The notes under the pieces are model-generated. The model saw nothing but the letters and a program-made list of their open reading frames with translations. It was not told the DNA's origin and did not search any database. From Bryobacterales bacterium (GTDB lineage: Bacteria > Acidobacteriota > Terriglobia > Bryobacterales > Bryobacteraceae): DNA of 64,000 bases. Location of the stretch: positions 62,001 through 126,000 of the forward strand of contig JADLDI010000008.1 in assembly GCA_020846745.1 (NCBI GenBank), in the 5' to 3' direction. Of the stretch, positions 16,760 to 28,297 are shown in pieces. Each line of letters opens with the position of its first letter. Positions within the stretch are counted from its first letter, which is position 1. The translations under genes and the position numbers were made by a program.

Positions 16760-17545
16760 TCAGCGCTGGCATCCGGGACAGAAGTAGGTGGATCGGCCGC
16801 CCTGCGGGATCCGCAGAACGCGCCGCCGGCACCTGACACATGGCTCACCTTCCCGGTCGTAGACGGCCACAGGGAAGTTCTCCTCCGAGTGAAAAGCCCC
16901 CGGCCCGGCATACGCGGCCACCGCCGATTGTACCGCATCCGTCAAAACACCGACAATTCCTTCATGAAGGGCCGCCACCTTCCGCGCACTTACTTGATTC
17001 ATAGGTTTACGCGGATCGAGCCGCGCCCGGAACAGCACCTCCGCCGCATAGATATTTCCGAGGCCCGCCACGTTTCCCTGGTGCATCAAAAAGAGCTTGG
17101 CGGGCTGACGCGAGACCTCGGCCGCGGCGAGGAACCCGTCGAGCGTGAAGTGCTTGCTGAGCGGCTCCGGGCCAAGTTCGGCGGCGAGGCGGCTATCGAT
17201 ACTCGCGGTCTCCACCAGGTCCATACGCGCCAGCGCCCGTCCGTCTTCCAACACCAAGCCTTGTCCACCGCGGAGTTCGCAGACGACGCGCGCGTACATG
17301 CTGTGCAGGCGGTGGTCCGGGATGACGTAGAGGTTGCCGGACATCCGCAGGTGGGTGTGCAGGGTCAGTTCGCCGGTCAAGCGGATCAGGATATGTTTGC
17401 CGCGGCGGTCAATGGTCTCGATCTTCCGGCCGGCAGCGCCCTCGGCTACGCTCTCGGTGGCGCAACGGTACACACGGACTGCGTCGATGTGGCTGCCGGC
17501 GGCCTCGCTGCGGAGTTTCCGGCATACTGCTTCCACCTCGGGCAT
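16760..17545 (-). CDS. mutM: formamidopyrimidine-DNA glycosylase
   Basis: The protein begins MPEVEAVCRKLR, giving the catalytic Pro-Glu pair (Pro2, Glu3) after Met removal, and has the conserved RRGKHILI Lys region, the H2TH segment QGNVAGLGNIYAAEVLF, and a C-terminal zinc finger Cys-x2-Cys-x16-Cys-x2-Cys (CVRC to CPGC). It removes 8-oxoguanine and ring-opened purines and cuts the abasic site. The ATG at 17545 is required by the Pro2 chemistry even though the frame extends six codons upstream. It is probably the first gene of the minus-strand run that continues to the NHL gene. Confidence 0.93.
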   Translation of the reverse strand: MPEVEAVCRKLRSEAAGSHIDAVRVYRCATESVAEGAAGRKIETIDRRGKHILIRLTGELTLHTHLRMSGNLYVIPDHRLHSMYARVVCELRGGQGLVLEDGRALARMDLVETASIDSRLAAELGPEPLSKHFTLDGFLAAAEVSRQPAKLFLMHQGNVAGLGNIYAAEVLFRARLDPRKPMNQVSARKVAALHEGIVGVLTDAVQSAVAAYAGPGAFHSEENFPVAVYDREGEPCVRCRRRVLRIPQGGRSTYFCPGCQR

Positions 17546-17654
17546 CTCAGGCACGACCTTCAATTGTAAGGTGAGCCGATCGGCTGCTCCACGGCTGCGC
17601 GTAGCTTATGGATAGGAAGGGGAGTGGGGAGCGGCTCTGGGTGAGGCAGTGTGG

Positions 17655-17684
17655 ACCACGGGCTGACGCGCCGTGGTTCGGGTG
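17655..17684 (+). repeat. REP-like palindromic element
   Basis: CCACGG at 17656-17661 and CCGTGG at 17671-17676 flank a GCTGACGCG centre, followed by TTCGGG. The arrangement (GC-rich arm, TGAC/TTAC centre, arm, CTCGG/TTCGG tail) recurs in several other intergenic gaps of this window. It lies between fpg and lon, both on the minus strand. Confidence 0.4.
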
Positions 17685-17726
17685 GTCGAGTGCAGTGGTG
17701 GGGGCCGGGGAGAGGCCGGGGAGGGG

Positions 17727-20126
17727 TTACGTGAGGACTTCCTCTACCGTTTCCGCGCGATTGCGCTCTTCCCCATTGCACTGCCGCGCGGCCAGGCCTG
17801 GAATGGCGATTTCCAGGACCTGGCTTACGTGCTCGACGAAGGTGAACTGCATTTCGTTGCGAGCCTCGTCCGGCAGGTCGTAGAGGTCTTTGGCGTTGGC
17901 TTTGGGCATGATTACGTGTTTGATGCCGGAGCGCCTTGCCGCTAAGACCTTTTCTTTCACACCGCCGATGGGGAGGACCAGCCCTGTTAGTGTTACTTCA
18001 CCGGTCATGGCTATGTCGGGCCTGGCGGGGCATCGGGTATAGAGCGAGGTTAGAGCGACGGTCATGGTGATACCGGCGGAGGGGCCGTCCTTTGGAGTTG
18101 CCCCGGCGGGGACGTGAACGTGGACGCCGAAGTCTTTGAACTTAGCGGGTTCGATTCCTAACTCCCTGGCGTGGGACCAGATATAGGATTGGGCCGCCTT
18201 AGCCGATTCCTGCATGACTTCGCCTAACTGGCCGGTGAGGGTGAAACCTTTGGTTTCGGGTAAGAGCGCGGTTTCGATGTAGAGGACATCGCCGCCTACT
18301 TCGGTCCAGGCTAAGCCGGTGGCTACGCCGGGCGGGACGGATTTACGGGCCTCTTCGGGCATGAAGGGTTCGGGTCCTAAGAGGTCGATCAGGCGATCGG
18401 GCCGGACCTCGAACGGCTCTTGTTTGCCTTCGGCGAAGTGGAGGGCGGCTTTGCGCGCGACCTTGGCGATCTGGCGTTCGAGCCTACGCAGGCCGGCTTC
18501 ACGCGTATATCTGCGGATGATCTCCTGGAGGGCTTCGGGGGTGATGACGCACTGTTCGGCGGTGAGGCCGGTTTCTTTCAACTGACGAGGGATGAGGTAG
18601 CGCTTTGCGATCTCGATCTTTTCCTCTTCGGTGTAGCCGGGGAGGCGGAGGACTTCCATACGGTCGAGGAGCGGCCGCGGGATGGTATCGAGGGTGTTGG
18701 CCGTGGTGACGAACATGACTTTCGAGAGGTCGAACGGCATGTCGATGTAGTTATCGCGGAAGGTGTTGTTCTGTTCGGGGTCCAACACTTCCAACAAAGC
18801 CGAGGCCGGATCGCCGCGGTAGTCGCGGCCTAACTTATCGACCTCGTCCAACATGATGACCGGGTTGTTAGCTCCGGCACGGCGCATAGCCTGGATGAGA
18901 CGGCCGGGCATGGCGCCGATGTAGGTGCGGCGGTGGCCGCGGAGTTCGGCTTCGTCATGGAGGCCGCCGAGCGAGAAGCGCTCGAACTTACGGCCCAAGG
19001 ACCGCGCGATGGACTGGCCTAACGAGGTTTTGCCGACGCCCGGAGGCCCGACTAAGCAGAGAATGGGCGCCTTGGCGGTGGGGTTCATCTTGAGAACACC
19101 TAAGTGCTCGAGGATGCGGGCTTTGACTTCTTTGAGGTCGAAGTGATCGGTATCGAGGACTTCGCGGGCGTTGGCGACATCGAGGTTGTCGTCGGTCTTG
19201 GTACGCCAGGGCAGTTCTAAGACGAACTCGAGCCAGGTGCGGACGACGTGATGGTCAGGCGAGGCAGACGGGAGGCGTTCGAGGCGCTTCAGTTCGCGTT
19301 CGGCTTCTTTGCGAACCTCATCGGGGAGGTCCGCCTTTTCGAGGCGTTCGCGAAGCTGGTCGACTTCGGCCTGTTCCGGGTTCTTCTCGCCTAATTCCTG
19401 CTGGATGGCGCGAAGCTGCTGGCGCAGCATGTACTCGCGCTGTTCCTTGGTCATCTCTTCACGGGCCTGATTACTGATCTTGGAGCGGATCTCGAGGACC
19501 TGTAACTCGTGCGAGAGGTAGTTATGGAGCAGGCGGTAAGCGTCGGATACAGACTGTGCTTCGAGTAAGGTTTGTTCCTTTTGTAAGTCGAGCGAGAAGA
19601 GCGAAGCCAAGAGGAACACGACGCGCATGGGTTCGGTGTTATCGGCAGCGAGGGTCTGGACTTCGAACGGCACCTGGACTTGTGCCAACTCGATGGCTTT
19701 GCCGGCGATTTCGACGACGGAGCGGCGTAGCGCTTCGACTTCGGCGCCGTATTCTTCCGGCATGGGCGCGGGCTGGACCCGGCCCATGAGGAAGGGTTCG
19801 TCTTCCTCGATCTTGAGGAGCATGACACGCTCAATGCCCAAGACAAGCACTTCCATATGACCTTCAGAAGTGCGGGAAATCTTGCGGATAACGGCTTTGG
19901 TGCCGAATGTGTAGAGATCGCCCTGGGTGGGATTTTCAGTGGAAGCATCGCGCTGGCTGAGGAGGACAATTTCCTTATCCTCGGACGTGAGCGCAGCTTC
20001 AACGGCCGCCACAGAGCGTGGGCGACCTACCGAGAGGGGCATGACGAGATACGGCAACAGCGCCGTATTTTTCATGGGCAGGATCGGCAGGCTGAAGATC
20101 TTCTCGTTTTCTTTCTTCACAGTCAT
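17727..20126 (-). CDS. lon: ATP-dependent protease Lon
   Basis: At 799 residues this is a full-length LonA: an N-terminal substrate domain beginning LPILPMKNTALLPYLVMPL, an AAA+ module with Walker A GPPGVGKTSLG and Walker B MLDEVDK, and a C-terminal protease domain with the catalytic Ser in KDGPSAG (about residue 683) and Lys in GGVKEKVLAA (about 724). It degrades damaged and regulatory proteins in the cytoplasm. It follows clpB by 40 bp on the same strand, so protein disaggregation and degradation are probably coexpressed. The last residues form a Glu/Arg-rich tail beyond the usual end. Confidence 0.97.
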   Translation of the reverse strand: MTVKKENEKIFSLPILPMKNTALLPYLVMPLSVGRPRSVAAVEAALTSEDKEIVLLSQRDASTENPTQGDLYTFGTKAVIRKISRTSEGHMEVLVLGIERVMLLKIEEDEPFLMGRVQPAPMPEEYGAEVEALRRSVVEIAGKAIELAQVQVPFEVQTLAADNTEPMRVVFLLASLFSLDLQKEQTLLEAQSVSDAYRLLHNYLSHELQVLEIRSKISNQAREEMTKEQREYMLRQQLRAIQQELGEKNPEQAEVDQLRERLEKADLPDEVRKEAERELKRLERLPSASPDHHVVRTWLEFVLELPWRTKTDDNLDVANAREVLDTDHFDLKEVKARILEHLGVLKMNPTAKAPILCLVGPPGVGKTSLGQSIARSLGRKFERFSLGGLHDEAELRGHRRTYIGAMPGRLIQAMRRAGANNPVIMLDEVDKLGRDYRGDPASALLEVLDPEQNNTFRDNYIDMPFDLSKVMFVTTANTLDTIPRPLLDRMEVLRLPGYTEEEKIEIAKRYLIPRQLKETGLTAEQCVITPEALQEIIRRYTREAGLRRLERQIAKVARKAALHFAEGKQEPFEVRPDRLIDLLGPEPFMPEEARKSVPPGVATGLAWTEVGGDVLYIETALLPETKGFTLTGQLGEVMQESAKAAQSYIWSHARELGIEPAKFKDFGVHVHVPAGATPKDGPSAGITMTVALTSLYTRCPARPDIAMTGEVTLTGLVLPIGGVKEKVLAARRSGIKHVIMPKANAKDLYDLPDEARNEMQFTFVEHVSQVLEIAIPGLAARQCNGEERNRAETVEEVLT

Positions 20127-20166
20127 TTGGACGCTCCAACAGGCGCAGAGTATTCAAGGAAACGAC

Positions 20167-22761
<2,595 letters not shown>

Positions 22762-22765
22762 GAGA

Positions 22766-22785
22766 ACCTCCTAGGAAACACTATA
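22766..22785 (-). promoter_or_regulatory. -10 box and ribosome binding site of clpB
   Basis: On the minus strand TATAGT (22785-22780) is a good -10 box and AGGAGGT (22772-22766) lies four bases before the GTG start. TTGATA (22810-22805) is a possible -35 but the 19-nt spacing is long. I see neither a sigma-32-type promoter nor a CIRCE element. Confidence 0.45.
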
Positions 22786-22889
22786 GCAGATATGAGTCTA
22801 ACTTTATCAACTTTTATGAAGTTGCCACGTAAGGCAGAGGTTTCCTATCGCTTAGACACGCTTCCGAGGCACACTGCTGCGGCTCATTA

Positions 22890-23513
22890 TTAATGGCCGG
22901 TGCTTTTCCAAGCGTGATGGGCGAGGCGGATGAGGAATTCGGGGACTTGGCAGCCGATGTTGCGGGCCATTTTCTGGACTTCCTTGCGGTCTGGTTCGGC
23001 GAAGACGGCCAGCATTTCGTCGGCGGTGATGCCGGCGGGCTTTTTGGGAGTTCGTTTCGCAAAGCGTTGAATTTTCTGGAGTTCCGTGAGGGGCGGGAGT
23101 GTTTTCTGATCGGTTTCGGGGTTGGCTTTGAGGGCTTCGACGGCGCGGTTCGTTTGGAAATCTTTGAGTTGTTTGAGGGCACGGTTGTAGGAACCTTCGA
23201 AGCGGGTGTAGTAGCGGGAGAAGAGGTCTGCGAGGGGGCGGGTTTTGGGATTGGTGAGCGGGTCCTGGTCTTCTTCGCATTCAAAGAGGAGGTTGGCTTC
23301 GGCTTCCTGGGCGCGGAACATGTTCCAGCGGGCGGAGAGGACGCGTTCGAAGGCGGTGGTTTCGAGAACGCCTTGAGGGCGGCACTGGGCGAGGAGTTCG
23401 TTTCGCAAAGTGTTGAAATCGTTGAGTTGATGAGGGAGGACGATGTTGGACGTTAAGCCATGACGGCGAGCGTTCTGGTTACCTTGCTTAGAGGAGGAGA
23501 GGTTTTCGGACAT
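22890..23513 (-). CDS. conserved-looking protein with an N-terminal GNQNARRHG motif
   Basis: The 207 residues are hydrophilic and mostly helical with no signal peptide or membrane segment. The N-terminus contains GNQNARRHGLTS; a G-N-x-N-A-x-x-H-G stretch of this kind recurs at the start of many small uncharacterised bacterial proteins and in some phage terminase small subunits, but the rest gives no clear match and I assign no function. An aromatic stretch LFSRYYTRFEGSYNRALKQL is the most distinctive internal block. AAGGA lies nine bases before the ATG and a perfect GGAACGTTCC palindrome (23515-23524) lies between them. The gene is alone in its unit. Confidence 0.6.
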   Translation of the reverse strand: MSENLSSSKQGNQNARRHGLTSNIVLPHQLNDFNTLRNELLAQCRPQGVLETTAFERVLSARWNMFRAQEAEANLLFECEEDQDPLTNPKTRPLADLFSRYYTRFEGSYNRALKQLKDFQTNRAVEALKANPETDQKTLPPLTELQKIQRFAKRTPKKPAGITADEMLAVFAEPDRKEVQKMARNIGCQVPEFLIRLAHHAWKSTGH

Positions 23514-23576
23514 TGGAACGTTCCTTTCTGCGGCTGGCGCTTTCGGTAACCCGTGGCTATGATGGTGGACCTACCC

Positions 23577-23630
23577 ACGCCCTTACGGGAGCGATAAGAA
23601 ATGGGGCCCGCGCCCTTACGGTTGCGGTTC
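23577..23630 (-). repeat. pair of REP-like palindromic units
   Basis: Two short palindromic units lie side by side, each centred on CTTACGG when read on the plus strand (CGCCCTTACGGGAGCG and GCGCCCTTACGGTTGCGG). They resemble the units before ftsW and elsewhere in the window and probably belong to the same dispersed family. Confidence 0.4.
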
Positions 23631-23779
23631 CGTTTCCGGGGTAGTGCGTGTTTGGAGCGGATTACCGAACCCGCGACGTACACGCGCGGGGGAACCGGTC
23701 GGGCTTGGCAGGACGACCGGGGAGTTGGTGCTGGGTTGTAGTTTTTGTCGACCATGGGCGGCGCGCGCCCAGGGTTTGG

Positions 23780-23813
23780 CTAAAAACAAAAAAGGACGGC
23801 GGAAATGCCGTCC
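23780..23813 (-). terminator. intrinsic terminator, minus strand, after the queuosine-precursor transporter gene
   Basis: On the minus strand GGACGGC and GCCGTCC form a perfect seven-pair stem (23813-23807 with 23800-23794) with an ATTTCC loop, followed directly by TTTTTTGTTTTT. This is a textbook Rho-independent terminator. It lies about 180 bp after the stop of the transporter gene. Confidence 0.85.
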
Positions 23814-23994
23814 CGGGCAAGCTGATTTGACTACGACTTTACGATATCAGGGCGTGTCAACAAAAACTGAGGTCTGGGCGGGCGGCGGCGGGATTAAGTT
23901 GTTGATTCGAATGGGCGAAAATAAATTTCAATTAGTTGTAAACGGATGTTTTTGTCTTTTTCTTGCAGTACTTTGCCGGGTCGAGTACTGGCCG

Positions 23995-24726
23995 TTATGA
24001 CGATTCGGGTTCGGGGAGGGCGTCGGGCGGGAGGGAGTGTTCTTTGTGTTCGCGGGAGGTGAAGGGGTTGAAGTCGGTGTCTTCGTCGTAGGTGTCGACG
24101 TTTTCGGCGCGTTTGAGCCAGTTCACCACGAGGTAGGTGACGGGGGTCATGGCGGCCTCATAGAGGACTTTGGTGAGGTAGCCGGAGATGATGAGGCGGA
24201 TTAGGGCTGAGGTTTCGAGGATGCCGCCCATGGCGAGGGTGATGACTACAACCGTGTCAACCAGTTGACCGGCGACGGTGGAACCGATGGTGCGGACCCA
24301 GAGGAATTTGCCATTGGTCAGCAGTTTGAGTTTTGCCATGACGAAGGCGTTGGTGAATTCGCCGCACCAATAGGCGATCAGGCTGGCGATTACTAAGCGC
24401 GGGACGAAGTTGAAGACGGTGGCGAAGGCGGCCTGGTCGTGCCATTCGGGCGCGGGAGGCAGGGCCACGGCGATCATGCCGATGACGGCCAGCAGAGCCG
24501 AGGCGAAAAAGGCGCTCCAGATGGCCCGGCGGGAGGCGGCGTAGCCGTAGACCTCAGTAAAGATGTCGCCGAAGATGTAGGTAATCGGGAACATCAATTG
24601 CGCGCCGCTGATGCGGAATGGGCCGACGGCGGTGACCTTAGGCGCGACTAGGTTCGAAACCAGCAGGACGACGACAAACGCCTGGATCAGGTTATCGAGA
24701 TACCTGTAGCGGGTACGGCCACTCAT
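23995..24726 (-). CDS. yhhQ: queuosine precursor transporter (YhhQ/DUF165 family)
   Basis: The 243-residue protein has six hydrophobic segments and the family blocks NLVAPKVTAVGPFRISGAQL, FPITYIFGDIFTEVYGYAASR and VRTIGSTVAGQLVDTVVVI. YhhQ proteins take up preQ0 or preQ1 for queuosine modification of tRNA. The tail after the last helix is Asp/Glu-rich and longer than in E. coli YhhQ. I found no convincing preQ1 riboswitch in the 170 bp upstream. The gene is bounded by the ftsZ terminator before it and its own terminator after it. Confidence 0.9.
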   Translation of the reverse strand: MSGRTRYRYLDNLIQAFVVVLLVSNLVAPKVTAVGPFRISGAQLMFPITYIFGDIFTEVYGYAASRRAIWSAFFASALLAVIGMIAVALPPAPEWHDQAAFATVFNFVPRLVIASLIAYWCGEFTNAFVMAKLKLLTNGKFLWVRTIGSTVAGQLVDTVVVITLAMGGILETSALIRLIISGYLTKVLYEAAMTPVTYLVVNWLKRAENVDTYDEDTDFNPFTSREHKEHSLPPDALPEPESS

Positions 24727-24807
24727 GAGGGAGTAGATTCAGTTTAGCGTAGGGGCGATCGAGGGCGAAAAGAATGGGGTGTGACTTGTATGCCTGAGAC
24801 AGAGTTG

Positions 24808-24857
24808 CAGGAAAAGAGCCTGCATCCGCCCCCCGAAATTACCGAGGCGGATGCAGG
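24808..24857 (-). terminator. intrinsic terminator of the division cluster, after ftsZ
   Basis: CCTGCATCCGCC (24819-24830) and GGCGGATGCAGG (24846-24857) form a perfect 12-pair stem with a 15-nt loop. Read on the minus strand it is followed by CTCTTTTCCTG, a usable T-tract. It lies about 40 bp after the ftsZ stop and closes the mraZ-ftsZ unit. Confidence 0.85.
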
Positions 24858-24898
24858 TGAGATGCGAGCACAAAGGCGAGAACCGAATCGCTGACTAA

Positions 24899-26209
24899 CT
24901 ACTGAAAGAAGCGGCGGTCGCGGCGGATGAAGGCGGGGGTTTCGATGTCGTTGCGCGAGCCGTTTTCGGAGTTGCGAGCGGCGGCGGAAACGGTTTGTTC
25001 GACGGCTACCGGCTCGGGAAGCGGCTGCTCGGCGGCTTCCTCAATATCCATAAGATCCATCGATGGGAATGCGGTTTCGGCGGAAAGTTCGAGACGGGTG
25101 GTGACCGGCTCGTCCGCGATGAAGGTTGGAACGGAGATTGGGGCGGGAGCGGCGGCGGCGGCGGCCATGGCGCGTTTGGCGAGTTGGGGCACTTCGGTCT
25201 TTTGCGGAGCTTCGAGACCTTCACGCTGGAAGCCGGTGGCGATGACGGTGATCTTGACCTCGTCGTTCAGGCTTTCGTTGAAGACCATGCCGTAGTTGAT
25301 CTGGACGTCGGGATTCTCGGTAGCCTCGCCGATCAACATGCAGGCTTCGTCGATCTCCTGGATGGAAGGCACGTTGGAGCAGGTGACGTTGATGAGAACG
25401 CCACGCGCGCCGCGGACGCCGCCGTCTTCGAGGAGCGGGTTGGAGATGGCCTTGCGGGCGGCTTCGAGCAACGCCTTTTCGCCGGCGGCGGCGGCGGTGC
25501 TCATCATGGCGTAGCCCATGCCGACCATGATGGCGCGGATATCGGCGAAATCGCGATTGATGAGGCCGGGGGTGTTGATGATTTCGCTGATGCCCTGGAC
25601 GGCCTGGAGGAGGACGTCGTCGGCGAGACGGAAGGCTTCGATGAAGCTGGTTTTGGGCGGAACGATTTCAAGCAGGCGCGAGTTGGGGATAGTGATTACG
25701 GTGTCGACGGTGCCGGCGAGTTCGCCCAAACCTTTTTCGGCGATTTTCTGACGGCGCTGGCCCTCAAAGCGGAAGGGCTTGGTGACGACGCCGACGGTGA
25801 GGGCGTTGAGTTCCTTGGCGAGCGAAGCGACGACGGGGGCCGCACCGGTCCCGGTACCGCCACCGAGGCCCGCGGCGACAAAGACCATGTCGGCGCCTTC
25901 GAGAATTTCGATGATGCGCTCGGTATCTTCGAGCGCCGCCTGGCGGCCGACGGAAGGGTCGGAGCCGGCGCCGAGACCGTTGGTGACCTTAGTGCCGATG
26001 GCCAATTTGTTGGGGACGGGCGAGGCCTGGAGGGCCTGGCGATCAGTATTGATCGCATAGAACTCCACCCCGGTCAGCCCGGAAGACATCATGCGAGCCA
26101 CGGCGTTACAGCCGCCGCCGCCAATACCAAGCACTTTGATGCGCGTGCCCACCGCCAATTCGTCCGCGATTTCGAACTTATGGTTAATGGTCGAGTCCAA
26201 GTTCAACAT
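24899..26209 (-). CDS. ftsZ: cell division protein FtsZ
   Basis: The 436-residue tubulin homologue carries the GTP-binding GIGGGGCNAV loop, the tubulin signature GGGTGTG (residues about 116-122) and the T7 loop NRDFADIRAIM with the catalytic Asp. It polymerises into the Z-ring at mid-cell. After the core (about residue 320) comes a long Ala/Pro-rich linker and a C-terminal peptide ETPAFIRRDRRFF, the binding site for FtsA and other partners. AGGAGG lies eleven bases before the ATG. It follows ftsA by 32 bp and is the last gene of the cluster. Confidence 0.98.
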   Translation of the reverse strand: MLNLDSTINHKFEIADELAVGTRIKVLGIGGGGCNAVARMMSSGLTGVEFYAINTDRQALQASPVPNKLAIGTKVTNGLGAGSDPSVGRQAALEDTERIIEILEGADMVFVAAGLGGGTGTGAAPVVASLAKELNALTVGVVTKPFRFEGQRRQKIAEKGLGELAGTVDTVITIPNSRLLEIVPPKTSFIEAFRLADDVLLQAVQGISEIINTPGLINRDFADIRAIMVGMGYAMMSTAAAAGEKALLEAARKAISNPLLEDGGVRGARGVLINVTCSNVPSIQEIDEACMLIGEATENPDVQINYGMVFNESLNDEVKITVIATGFQREGLEAPQKTEVPQLAKRAMAAAAAAPAPISVPTFIADEPVTTRLELSAETAFPSMDLMDIEEAAEQPLPEPVAVEQTVSAAARNSENGSRNDIETPAFIRRDRRFFQ

Positions 26210-26241
26210 GTGTTTCCAAACCTCCTCACGATATGTTCTGG

Positions 26242-27465
26242 CTAAATTCCCAAGAATCCCAACAGCCCCGGCGGTTTCCGCCGCTGCTGCTTAAACAGTT
26301 TGAGCCGGGCCGAGTACATGGCAAGGCCCGCGCCGGTTGTCCAGGCCGGATCCTGGAAATTTTGCGGCCAATCCTGAATGCCGACGGCCAAGCCGAACTT
26401 GGCGTGACAGGTGAGGATGCGCTCGGCCATGTCGAGCATGCCGTGCAGGCGGGCGCCGCCTCCGGTGAGGAAGACGCCCTCCATCAGGGCCTGGTCCATG
26501 CCGGCCTGCTGGATTTCCTGCTTAAGAAACATAAAGATCTCTTCCGCGCGCGCTTCGAGGATCTCGTTCAGTTGGCGGCGGGATACTTCGCGCGAGGTGC
26601 GGCCGTCGGAGGAGGGCACGTCGACGAGCGTGTTGTCGTTGGAAAGCCCGATCATGGCGCAGCCGTATTCGCGTTTGAGGATCTCGGCATTTTCGTAGGA
26701 GATGGTGATGCCGTGATAGTAGTTGAGGCCGACGACGATGTCGCGCGTAAGGTGATCGGCGGCGACGGGGAGGCTGGCCGCGCCGACGGCGGCATCGCCA
26801 TCGTAGACGACGAGGCCGGTGGAATGCATGCCGAGGTCGACGATGGCGGCGCCGCGGTGGCGCTCTTCGGGCAGGATAGCGGAATAGGCGCAGGCCACGG
26901 GCTCGAAGACGGTGTCGTCGACGGAGAGGTGAGCTTCGTGGGCAGCGGAGACCAGTCCGTTGTGCTCGAGTTCGGAGGTGGTCACCAATAAAACATTGGC
27001 TTCTAATCTTGTCGCTTGCAAGCCGACGGGGTTCCGGTACCCGGCGCGGCCGTCGACGGTGAAGTCCTGTGGAAAGACGTGGATGAGCATCCGGTCGTCT
27101 TGGAGGCGGACACGGGAAGCGAGTTCGACGGCGTAGGCGAGATCGTCGGTGGTGATTTCGCGAGGACGGCCGAATTCGTAGACGCCACGGCCCTGGTTCG
27201 CCTGTACGGTAGCGCCGCCGATGCCGAGGACGACGGATTCGACGAGCACTTTGGCGCGGGACTCGGCTTCTTTGACGGCGGCGGAGACGGCCGCGGCAAT
27301 ACCTTTTGGATCGGCCAAACGGCCTTTCTGCCAACCCTGCGAAGCAGCAGACCCGGCGCCGAGGAAGCGCAGACGGCCATCCTCGACGGCACAGACGACG
27401 CAACGCGTGCGAGCGCCGCCGATGTCGACACCCACGGCGAGCTTGGGTTTGGACTTAGTCGGCAT
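26242..27465 (-). CDS. ftsA: cell division protein FtsA
   Basis: The 407-residue actin-like ATPase starts KLAVGVDIGGARTRCVV and has the family blocks VLGIGGATVQANQGRGVYEF (SHS2/1C region) and VFLTGGGARLHGMLDMAERIL. It tethers FtsZ to the membrane through a C-terminal amphipathic helix, here KLFKQQRRKPPGLLGFLGI. The ATG at 27465 overlaps the end of ftsQ by 11 bp; the frame is open further upstream but only inside ftsQ. The protein is close to the usual length. Confidence 0.96.
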   Translation of the reverse strand: MPTKSKPKLAVGVDIGGARTRCVVCAVEDGRLRFLGAGSAASQGWQKGRLADPKGIAAAVSAAVKEAESRAKVLVESVVLGIGGATVQANQGRGVYEFGRPREITTDDLAYAVELASRVRLQDDRMLIHVFPQDFTVDGRAGYRNPVGLQATRLEANVLLVTTSELEHNGLVSAAHEAHLSVDDTVFEPVACAYSAILPEERHRGAAIVDLGMHSTGLVVYDGDAAVGAASLPVAADHLTRDIVVGLNYYHGITISYENAEILKREYGCAMIGLSNDNTLVDVPSSDGRTSREVSRRQLNEILEARAEEIFMFLKQEIQQAGMDQALMEGVFLTGGGARLHGMLDMAERILTCHAKFGLAVGIQDWPQNFQDPAWTTGAGLAMYSARLKLFKQQRRKPPGLLGFLGI

Positions 27466-28297
27466 GATCCCCCTCGTCAGTTTCCATGGCGGTGATACGG
27501 TCGCGGATACGGAGATCAAGTTTGATCGCTTTCGGCATTTTCTCGCGGATCTTGGGATAGTTCCGGAGGAACTTGTCGAGCCGGGACTTCCACTCTTCGT
27601 CGCCCAAGACGAGGGTGAGAGCACGGTCTTCGGTGGGATAGATTACTTTGACATTGTTCGGTTCACTGACATCGATTTCAGAAATCGGCTTACCCGCGGG
27701 ACCGAGTTCGGCGAGCAGGCGCTGCATGAGATGGATGCGCTCGACACGGTCGGCCCGGGAGTGGCGTTCGCGGATGCCGACCAAAACGGGCAGCGTATAC
27801 TTGCGGCCTTCGGGGAGCGGCAGGAGTTCGCCGGTATTGTCGATCAACTGGACCTGCGGCGCCGGCGAGCGGCGCTCCGGCACGACTTGCACGAAGGCAA
27901 CGGGCGTACGCTCAAGGACGCGGACATCGACGCGGTTGGGCCAGAGGCGGCTAACGCTGGCCTGGCGGACCCACTTGAGATCGAGGAGTTGTTCGCGGCG
28001 TTTTTCGAGCGGCATCAGGTAGACGCTGCGGCCTTCGTCTTCCAGGAACACGGCGCGAATCTGCGACGGCTGGGTGTGGCTGATGCCGCCGATGCGAAGG
28101 TCGGGCGAGGTGCGCTCGCCGAGTTCGGGCTTGCGCAACTGGAAGCGATAATCCTGGAGTAGAAAGCGTTCCCAACGGTAGAAGGCGACGAGCATCGCCA
28201 GCGCCAGAAAGGTTACCGTGAGCGACGGTAACAGGTAGGGCCGCCAGGAGTTGATCAGGGAGATGCTTTCCGGTTTGGATGACGATTTCCTGGCCAT
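27455..28297 (-). CDS. ftsQ: cell division protein FtsQ
   Basis: A 280-residue bitopic protein with a cytoplasmic basic tail, one membrane segment (about residues 23-41, LPSLTVTFLALAMLVAFY), then a POTRA domain (about 65-135, with IRAVFLEDEGRSVYLMPLEKR and LKWVRQASVSRLWPNRVDV) and the FtsQ beta domain. It links early and late division proteins in the periplasm. It overlaps murC by one base and ftsA by 11 bp. The C-terminal tail is charged and longer than the fold requires. Confidence 0.9.
   Translation of the reverse strand: MARKSSSKPESISLINSWRPYLLPSLTVTFLALAMLVAFYRWERFLLQDYRFQLRKPELGERTSPDLRIGGISHTQPSQIRAVFLEDEGRSVYLMPLEKRREQLLDLKWVRQASVSRLWPNRVDVRVLERTPVAFVQVVPERRSPAPQVQLIDNTGELLPLPEGRKYTLPVLVGIRERHSRADRVERIHLMQRLLAELGPAGKPISEIDVSEPNNVKVIYPTEDRALTLVLGDEEWKSRLDKFLRNYPKIREKMPKAIKLDLRIRDRITAMETDEGDHAD

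Larger units (their letters stand above)
23514..23994. other. 480-bp intergenic stretch with REP-like elements and a terminator
   Basis: No credible gene is present. It holds the ribosome binding site and palindrome of the GNQNARRHG gene at its left end, two adjacent REP-like units (23577-23630, with CGCCCTTACGGGAGCG and a related GCGCCCTTACGGTTGCGG), a minus-strand intrinsic terminator (23780-23813), and an AT-richer stretch at 23880-23990 with no recognisable signal. Confidence 0.6.

Noticed and set aside
22780..22830. heat-shock element (sigma-32 promoter or CIRCE) before clpB
   Set aside because: GTTAGACTC resembles half of a CIRCE repeat but its inverted partner is missing; no CCCCAT-type -10 is present.
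24727..24800. preQ1 riboswitch before the queuosine precursor transporter
   Set aside because: No stem with an A-rich tail pairing to the loop could be drawn, and the C-rich stretches do not fit the aptamer consensus.
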